From Neolewinella xylanilytica (GTDB taxonomy: Bacteria > Bacteroidota > Bacteroidia > Chitinophagales > Saprospiraceae): a DNA stretch of 64,000 nt. The notes under the pieces are model-generated. The model saw nothing but the letters and a program-made list of their open reading frames with translations, searched no databases and had not been told where the DNA came from. Below, piece after piece: positions 59,900 through 64,000 of this stretch (within the stretch, counting starts at the first letter, position 1; each line of letters opens with the position of its first letter). The translations under genes and the position numbers were made by a program. Where the stretch lies: the NCBI RefSeq assembly GCF_002934605.1, contig NZ_PTJC01000005.1, positions 2,232,001-2,296,000 of the forward strand. Reading direction: 5' to 3'.

Positions 59900-62188
59900 A
59901 TGACCACCTACCGTATCCAATTCAATGCCGACTTCACGGTAAAGGACCTGATCCAAATTCTCGATTACCTGGAAGAGCTCGGCATCGATACGATTTACGG
60001 AAGCCCCATCCTCACCGCCCACCCCGGTAGCAATCACGGCTACGACGTCACCGATCCGACCACCCTCAACCCGGAAGTGACCACCGAAAAGGACTGGCAA
60101 CTGCTCCACGAACAACTGCGCAAGCGCGGCATGGCGTACATGCAGGATATCGTGCCGAACCATACCGCCCTTACCCCGGAAAACGTCTGGTTTAAAAGCG
60201 TGATCGCCGACGGACCGGAGGGGAAATACGCCGGCCACTTCGACATCGACTGGTCCCACCCGCGCCTGCCGGGGAAGATGATCCTGCCGGTGTTGGGCGA
60301 CGAGCCGGAGGCGGTCAGTCAGGCCGGTCAGCTAACTTACTACCGGGACGGCATAAAGGTGTACGAAGATTACTGGGAAGGACCTGACGCGGACCGCGAC
60401 GACCGCCGCGACGATAATCCCTACGTGGCCCCGGTGCACTGGCTGCGGGTAAACGACTTCATCAACTACCGACGGTTCTTCACGGTCAACCAACTGATCG
60501 GCATGCGGACCGAGGAGGAACACGTTTACCGGGACCTGCACGAACGGACCTTCGAAGACGTGCGGGAGCGCCGCATCGATCACTTGCGGGTGGACCACGT
60601 TGACGGCCTGCTGGACCCGACGGGCTACCTGCAACGGCTGCGGGAATCGGTGGGTGATGACGTCGGCATCTACGTGGAAAAGATACTGGAGCCGGGTGAG
60701 CAGCTTCCCGCGGATTGGCCCGTGGAGGGGACCACCGGCTACGACTTCCTGGCCGCCGTCAACCGGCTACTGACCAACGACGATACCAACAACAGCTTCA
60801 GCGATCTGTACGAATCGCTCACGGAGGAACGGTTACCTGACTACCGGGAACTGGTCTTCCGGAACAAACTGATGCTCGTGAAGGAGCACTTCAACGGCGA
60901 GCTCGATAACCTCGTCCGCCGCTGGGATCCCCTGCTGACGGACGAATTGCGCCAAGATTTTAAGGAAACCCTGGCGCACTGGTTGGCCGCTTTCCCCGTG
61001 TATCGTATTTACCCCGCCGGCGGTCCGCTGACTAACCATGAAATCACCCTTAGTATGGAAGCCGCTACCGTGGTGGCCGAACACGCACCGGATCATGGCC
61101 GGCAAGTGCTGACATGGGTCAACTGGCTAGCGCACCAGGACTTCGAGGGTAAGGCGCTGGAGTACCTCCAGCGGACCCAGCAGCTCAGCGGGCCGCTGAT
61201 GGCAAAGGGGGTGGAAGACACCACGTTTTACCAATTCTGGCGGCAGGCCCACCTGAACGAAGTGGGTGGATCGGCCGACCCCGGCGATCGGCTCCCAGTA
61301 CGGGATTTCCACCAGTTCATTCAGGGCCGCCCTTCCACCACGATGAATGCGACGGCTACCCACGATACCAAGCGGGGGGAAGACGGCCGCGCCTTTCTAC
61401 AGGCATTGACGTTTTACCCGAAGGAATGGACCGATTTCGTCCACCGGATGCGGGAAGCGCTCGATCTGGGCCGGGTACGCCCCCGGGGCTTTTACCTGGT
61501 ACTCCAGAGCCTGGTAGCCGGATATCCCTTGCACAAGGAACCTGAAGCGGCCAACTTGCGGGAACGGCTGCACGCCTACCTGGAAAAAGCGATCCGGGAG
61601 GGAAAGGAAATGAGCGACTGGGCGGATCCGGACCTGGATTACGAACGGGAACTGAAGGCGCTCGGCGATCGTATTCTCGACGAGGCTTCCCTGCGTACGG
61701 CCCTCCAAGCGCTCCTGCGCACCATCTGGCCGCAGACCCGTCACAATAGTTTTGCCCAGGTCATTCTTAAGTGTATGGTGCCTGGGAGTCCGGACATTTA
61801 CCAGGGCACGGAAAGCTGGGATCTCAGTTTCGTAGATCCCGACAACCGGCGGCCGGTGGATTACCGGGAACGGTCGCTCCGACTTTCGCGGGAACCGGAC
61901 GACAAATACGACCCGGCCCAAAAATCACAGCTACTCCAGGAACTGCTCATTCTCCGACGCGATAACCCGAAATTTTTCGCTGAAGCGGACTACCAGCCAC
62001 TGAGTGAGGGAGATGAATTACTCGCCTTCCGCCGCCAGCACGCCGGACAGCAGTTGGTCGTCAAGATCGCGAAACGGGCGGAAACCCGTTTGCAGCGGCC
62101 CGGGGAGCCCGGTTTCGAACGGGTGATCACTGACCGGTACGGCTCCGGCCTAGGGGTCTGGTGGCATTCTGGCGGAGAACGGACGTAA
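59900..62188 (+). CDS. treY: Malto-oligosyltrehalose synthase
   Basis: TreY converts the reducing end of maltodextrins into a trehalose unit. The 762-residue GH13 enzyme has TYRIQFNADFTV at the start, DIVPNHTAL, HLRVDHVDGLLDP with the nucleophile Asp, VEKIL with the acid Glu, ATHDTKRGED and PDIYQGTE. It is somewhat shorter than the 800-900 residues I expect for some TreY proteins, but core motifs are complete. It acts with TreZ encoded just upstream, making trehalose for osmotic or desiccation protection. Confidence 0.96.
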   Translation: MTTYRIQFNADFTVKDLIQILDYLEELGIDTIYGSPILTAHPGSNHGYDVTDPTTLNPEVTTEKDWQLLHEQLRKRGMAYMQDIVPNHTALTPENVWFKSVIADGPEGKYAGHFDIDWSHPRLPGKMILPVLGDEPEAVSQAGQLTYYRDGIKVYEDYWEGPDADRDDRRDDNPYVAPVHWLRVNDFINYRRFFTVNQLIGMRTEEEHVYRDLHERTFEDVRERRIDHLRVDHVDGLLDPTGYLQRLRESVGDDVGIYVEKILEPGEQLPADWPVEGTTGYDFLAAVNRLLTNDDTNNSFSDLYESLTEERLPDYRELVFRNKLMLVKEHFNGELDNLVRRWDPLLTDELRQDFKETLAHWLAAFPVYRIYPAGGPLTNHEITLSMEAATVVAEHAPDHGRQVLTWVNWLAHQDFEGKALEYLQRTQQLSGPLMAKGVEDTTFYQFWRQAHLNEVGGSADPGDRLPVRDFHQFIQGRPSTTMNATATHDTKRGEDGRAFLQALTFYPKEWTDFVHRMREALDLGRVRPRGFYLVLQSLVAGYPLHKEPEAANLRERLHAYLEKAIREGKEMSDWADPDLDYERELKALGDRILDEASLRTALQALLRTIWPQTRHNSFAQVILKCMVPGSPDIYQGTESWDLSFVDPDNRRPVDYRERSLRLSREPDDKYDPAQKSQLLQELLILRRDNPKFFAEADYQPLSEGDELLAFRRQHAGQQLVVKIAKRAETRLQRPGEPGFERVITDRYGSGLGVWWHSGGERT

Positions 62189-62306
62189 AGACCCGTGGCG
62201 GGTAACGAACACCTGGTCCGTGGTATACATTAAGGGACAATTAACATCCAGCAAACAATTACCCCTGATGCTTCGCCGCTTATGGGTTAACCAACCTTTG
62301 AACGAC

Positions 62307-62942
62307 ATGAGAAACCGCATTATCATCCTATTACCCCTCCTTTTCCTGTCCGTGGTCAGCTTCGCCCAAATCGAGTTGGGCATTAAGGCCGGGCTCGCGA
62401 CCGAATCGCTGCAGGGAGAAGATTTTAGTTTCAGCCGCGCCGGCGGAGAAGACCTGCGGTTCGCCCTCGAGGATGCCGATTACGGCTTCCAGTTTGGGGC
62501 CCTACTGCGCCTCCCACTTGGGGAAAAGCTCACCCTTCAGCCCGAGGTGACTTTCAACAGTTCCAAGACCAACTACCGCTTCGATGATCCCGATACCCCG
62601 GGCTCCGAAGTTGTGTTTGACGAGCGCTACAACGATGTGAACGTACCGGTACTGCTCAGCTATAAGGTGGCCTTCCTACGATTCAACGCCGGCCCGGTGG
62701 GGCATTTCTTTCTGTCAAATACCAACGACCTGAGCAATCAGGAAGGGCTCGACCGCACTTTCGACACCTTTAATCTGGGGTATACCCTTGGCGGTTCCAT
62801 CGATATCGGTCCGCTAACCCTCGACGTCCGCTACGACGGAAACTTCTCCAAATACGGCGAAACCTGGACCTTCGACGGTAATGAGTTCGAGATCGATCAG
62901 GCTCCCAAGCGGTGGATCGGCAGCGTAGCCTATCGGTTCTAG
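62307..62942 (+). CDS. PorT-family outer-membrane beta-barrel protein
   Basis: This 211-residue protein has a signal peptide (IIILLPLLFLSVVSFAQ) and a small eight-strand barrel pattern: IELGIKAGLATES, LGEKLTLQPEVTFN, VNVPVLLSYKVAFLRFNAG, LGYTLGGSIDIG and a C-terminal Phe in IGSVAYRF, which is the outer-membrane insertion signal. Such barrels are abundant in Bacteroidota and generally uncharacterised. The start at 62307 is chosen over 62220, and an AACCTTTG box lies 6 bases before it. A very long palindromic terminator follows. Confidence 0.9.
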   Translation: MRNRIIILLPLLFLSVVSFAQIELGIKAGLATESLQGEDFSFSRAGGEDLRFALEDADYGFQFGALLRLPLGEKLTLQPEVTFNSSKTNYRFDDPDTPGSEVVFDERYNDVNVPVLLSYKVAFLRFNAGPVGHFFLSNTNDLSNQEGLDRTFDTFNLGYTLGGSIDIGPLTLDVRYDGNFSKYGETWTFDGNEFEIDQAPKRWIGSVAYRF

Positions 62943-62966
62943 GGAACTTCTCTGGTCCGAATGTAC

Positions 62967-63020
62967 ATGCGGGAGGGGACGAAGGTCCGGTGATCACCGG
63001 ACCTTCGTCCCCTCCCGCAT
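62967..63020 (+). terminator. 54-bp perfect palindrome followed by a T-rich run
   Basis: Bases 62967-62993 (starting ATGCGGGAGGGGACG) are the exact reverse complement of 62994-63020, with centre TGATCA. TTTCTTTTTT follows. It lies 24 bases after the barrel-protein stop. The stem is far longer than usual terminators. Confidence 0.9.
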
Positions 63021-63097
63021 TTCTTTTTTCCCCACTATGTTTTCCGCCGACCAACCCCGCGGGGGCAATATCCATCCTTTCCCCAGAGCTCAACATT

Positions 63098-63667
63098 ATG
63101 TTTAGTAAAGTGCACTCTGGAGAGAAAACATCACCAACAATCCCCGCTCGGATGACGGAAGAGGAATTAGTGGCGGCCTGTCGCCGGCAGGATCGCCGCG
63201 CCCAGAAGGAACTTTACGACCGCTACAACCGGGCCATGTATACCGCCTGCTACCGCATCTGCGGTGATTTCGATTTGGCCAATGATGCTTTGCAGGAAGG
63301 TTTCCTGAAGGTGTTTCAAAAGCTGCACACCTTCCGTGGGGAGAGTACCGTCGGTGCCTGGATGAAGGTGGTGATCGTGCGTACGGCCCTCAATCGTCTG
63401 CGCCGGCAACCCCAGTACGATGAGCTTCCGCTGAACCACGCGGACGAGGAGGTCGACTGGGGGCACACCGCCCTTGACGTGGAATACCTCGAACGGGCCA
63501 TCCAACGGTTGCCCGACGGCTATCGCGCCGTCTTCGTGTTGATCGAGGTGGAAGGGTACAAGCACCAGGAGGTTGCCGACATGCTGGGCATTACCTCCGG
63601 GACCAGCAAAAGCCAACTCTTCTATGCTAAAAAGAAGTTACGCGAATACTTAAAGGCATACGTGTGA
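63098..63667 (+). CDS. ECF-family RNA polymerase sigma factor
   Basis: This 189-residue sigma-70 family protein has region 2 (KELYDRYNRAMYTACYRIC, ANDALQEGFLKVFQKL) and region 4 (LPDGYRAVFVLIEVEGYKH, EVADMLGITSGTSKSQL), which recognise -10 and -35 type elements respectively. An ATG at 63152 (MTEEELVAACRRQ) is an equally plausible start and fits most relatives. The 63098 start adds 18 residues. It overlaps the next gene by 4 bases (GTGA), the usual layout of sigma and anti-sigma pairs. The signal it answers is unknown. Confidence 0.92.
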   Translation: MFSKVHSGEKTSPTIPARMTEEELVAACRRQDRRAQKELYDRYNRAMYTACYRICGDFDLANDALQEGFLKVFQKLHTFRGESTVGAWMKVVIVRTALNRLRRQPQYDELPLNHADEEVDWGHTALDVEYLERAIQRLPDGYRAVFVLIEVEGYKHQEVADMLGITSGTSKSQLFYAKKKLREYLKAYV

Positions 63668-64000
63668 AAGAGAAGAACTATCAAACCCTACGCGATGCGC
63701 TCGACCGTTTGCCCCGCTACGAAGGCGATGCGCGTTGCTGGTCGGCCATCAAGGCCATGCTCGATGATGCCGCCGAAGGCGCCACCGCCCGCCTGGCCGA
63801 TCGCTTACCTACGTATGCCCCGCCCCCTGCCGTCTGGAACGGGGTGAATAAGGGACTCGACGTGACGAAGCGCGCGCCCGTCCGCAGGTTGCCCCGCCGC
63901 TGGGCCAGTATGGCCGCCGCGGTGGCGGTCGTGGTGTCGTTCAGCGTGGTGTTTTTGACTTACAACCCCGGTCCGGAGGTGTCCTACGCCTACTCCCGCG
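63664..64000 (+). CDS. Anti-sigma factor, N-terminal part (truncated by window edge)
   Basis: The frame begins GTG at 63664, overlapping the sigma stop, and runs open to the window end (112 codons). The product has a cytosolic part of about 85 residues containing Arg/Asp-rich helices, and then a hydrophobic helix (ASMAAAVAVVVSFSVVFL, roughly residues 80-98) that marks a membrane anchor. The beginning of the extracytoplasmic part follows. This is the expected layout of a membrane-bound anti-sigma regulator. The C-terminus lies beyond the window. Confidence 0.8.
   Translation, partial: MKEKNYQTLRDALDRLPRYEGDARCWSAIKAMLDDAAEGATARLADRLPTYAPPPAVWNGVNKGLDVTKRAPVRRLPRRWASMAAAVAVVVSFSVVFLTYNPGPEVSYAYSR

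Overview
The window looks like a chromosomal segment from a free-living, fairly GC-rich member of the Bacteroidota, most likely the Saprospiria/Lewinella side of the phylum. This is inferred from gene content: DUF2851, DUF4407, DUF5691, a TMEM220-family protein, a DUF5117-type zinc metalloprotease, a head-GIN domain protein, a fused E1 alpha/beta 2-oxoacid dehydrogenase and an ebo cluster. Start codons lack Shine-Dalgarno sequences, and Bacteroidota-type -7 boxes (TAnnTTTG and a variant TACCTTCG) precede many genes. No phage, IS element, CRISPR array or rRNA is visible. One tRNA gene, tRNA-Ala(GGC), is present.

The standout region is 1744-10088. Six tightly packed plus-strand genes encode an apparent ubiquitin-like conjugation cascade wired into the cell envelope: an E1-like activating enzyme, a 95-residue YukD/ubiquitin-like protein, an E2-like enzyme with an HPN motif and active-site Cys, a single-pass periplasmic protein of unknown function, a transmembrane JAB/JAMM isopeptidase with a complete zinc motif, and a polytopic protein with a periplasmic VWA-like domain, a cytosolic Cys-rich U-box/RING-like segment and a C-terminal FHA domain. 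The last three overlap by ATGA junctions, as do the E2 and the periplasmic protein. The periplasmic protein and the JAB protein share a membrane-proximal extracytoplasmic domain. The arrangement suggests envelope sensing coupled to cytosolic protein modification. An M23-like peptidase and a truncated gene lie upstream.

After a 0.6 kb non-coding gap come a minus-strand coiled-coil membrane protein with a 46-residue membrane peptide, then uvrB. Region 14185-19455 is an ebo cluster (eboA, B, C, E, F; no eboD). Region 19452-29000 is mostly minus strand: an endonuclease/exonuclease/phosphatase lipoprotein, trhO, DUF5691, msrA, gpmI, DUF92 and ribosomal protein L25. Region 29155-34981 is plus strand: a small cytochrome c, anmK, an SDR, an LpxH-like phosphatase and a fused 2-oxoacid dehydrogenase E1. 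Region 34989-40253 is minus strand: a DUF2183 phosphatase, ribA, a zinc metalloprotease and a 1-Cys peroxiredoxin.

Region 40459-53845 mixes envelope and housekeeping genes: PAP2, a methyltransferase, tRNA-Ala, DUF1573, a membrane LytTR protein, an aldo/keto reductase, a metallophosphoesterase, a GIN-domain protein, priA, DUF4407, folA and DUF2851. Region 53931-62188 carries mutS, a flavoprotein disulfide reductase and the trehalose genes treZ-treY. The window ends with a small outer-membrane barrel, an unusually long palindromic terminator, and an ECF sigma factor overlapping a truncated anti-sigma gene. Several short intergenic repeat clusters (14031, 24921, 42205, 45829) have no coding explanation.
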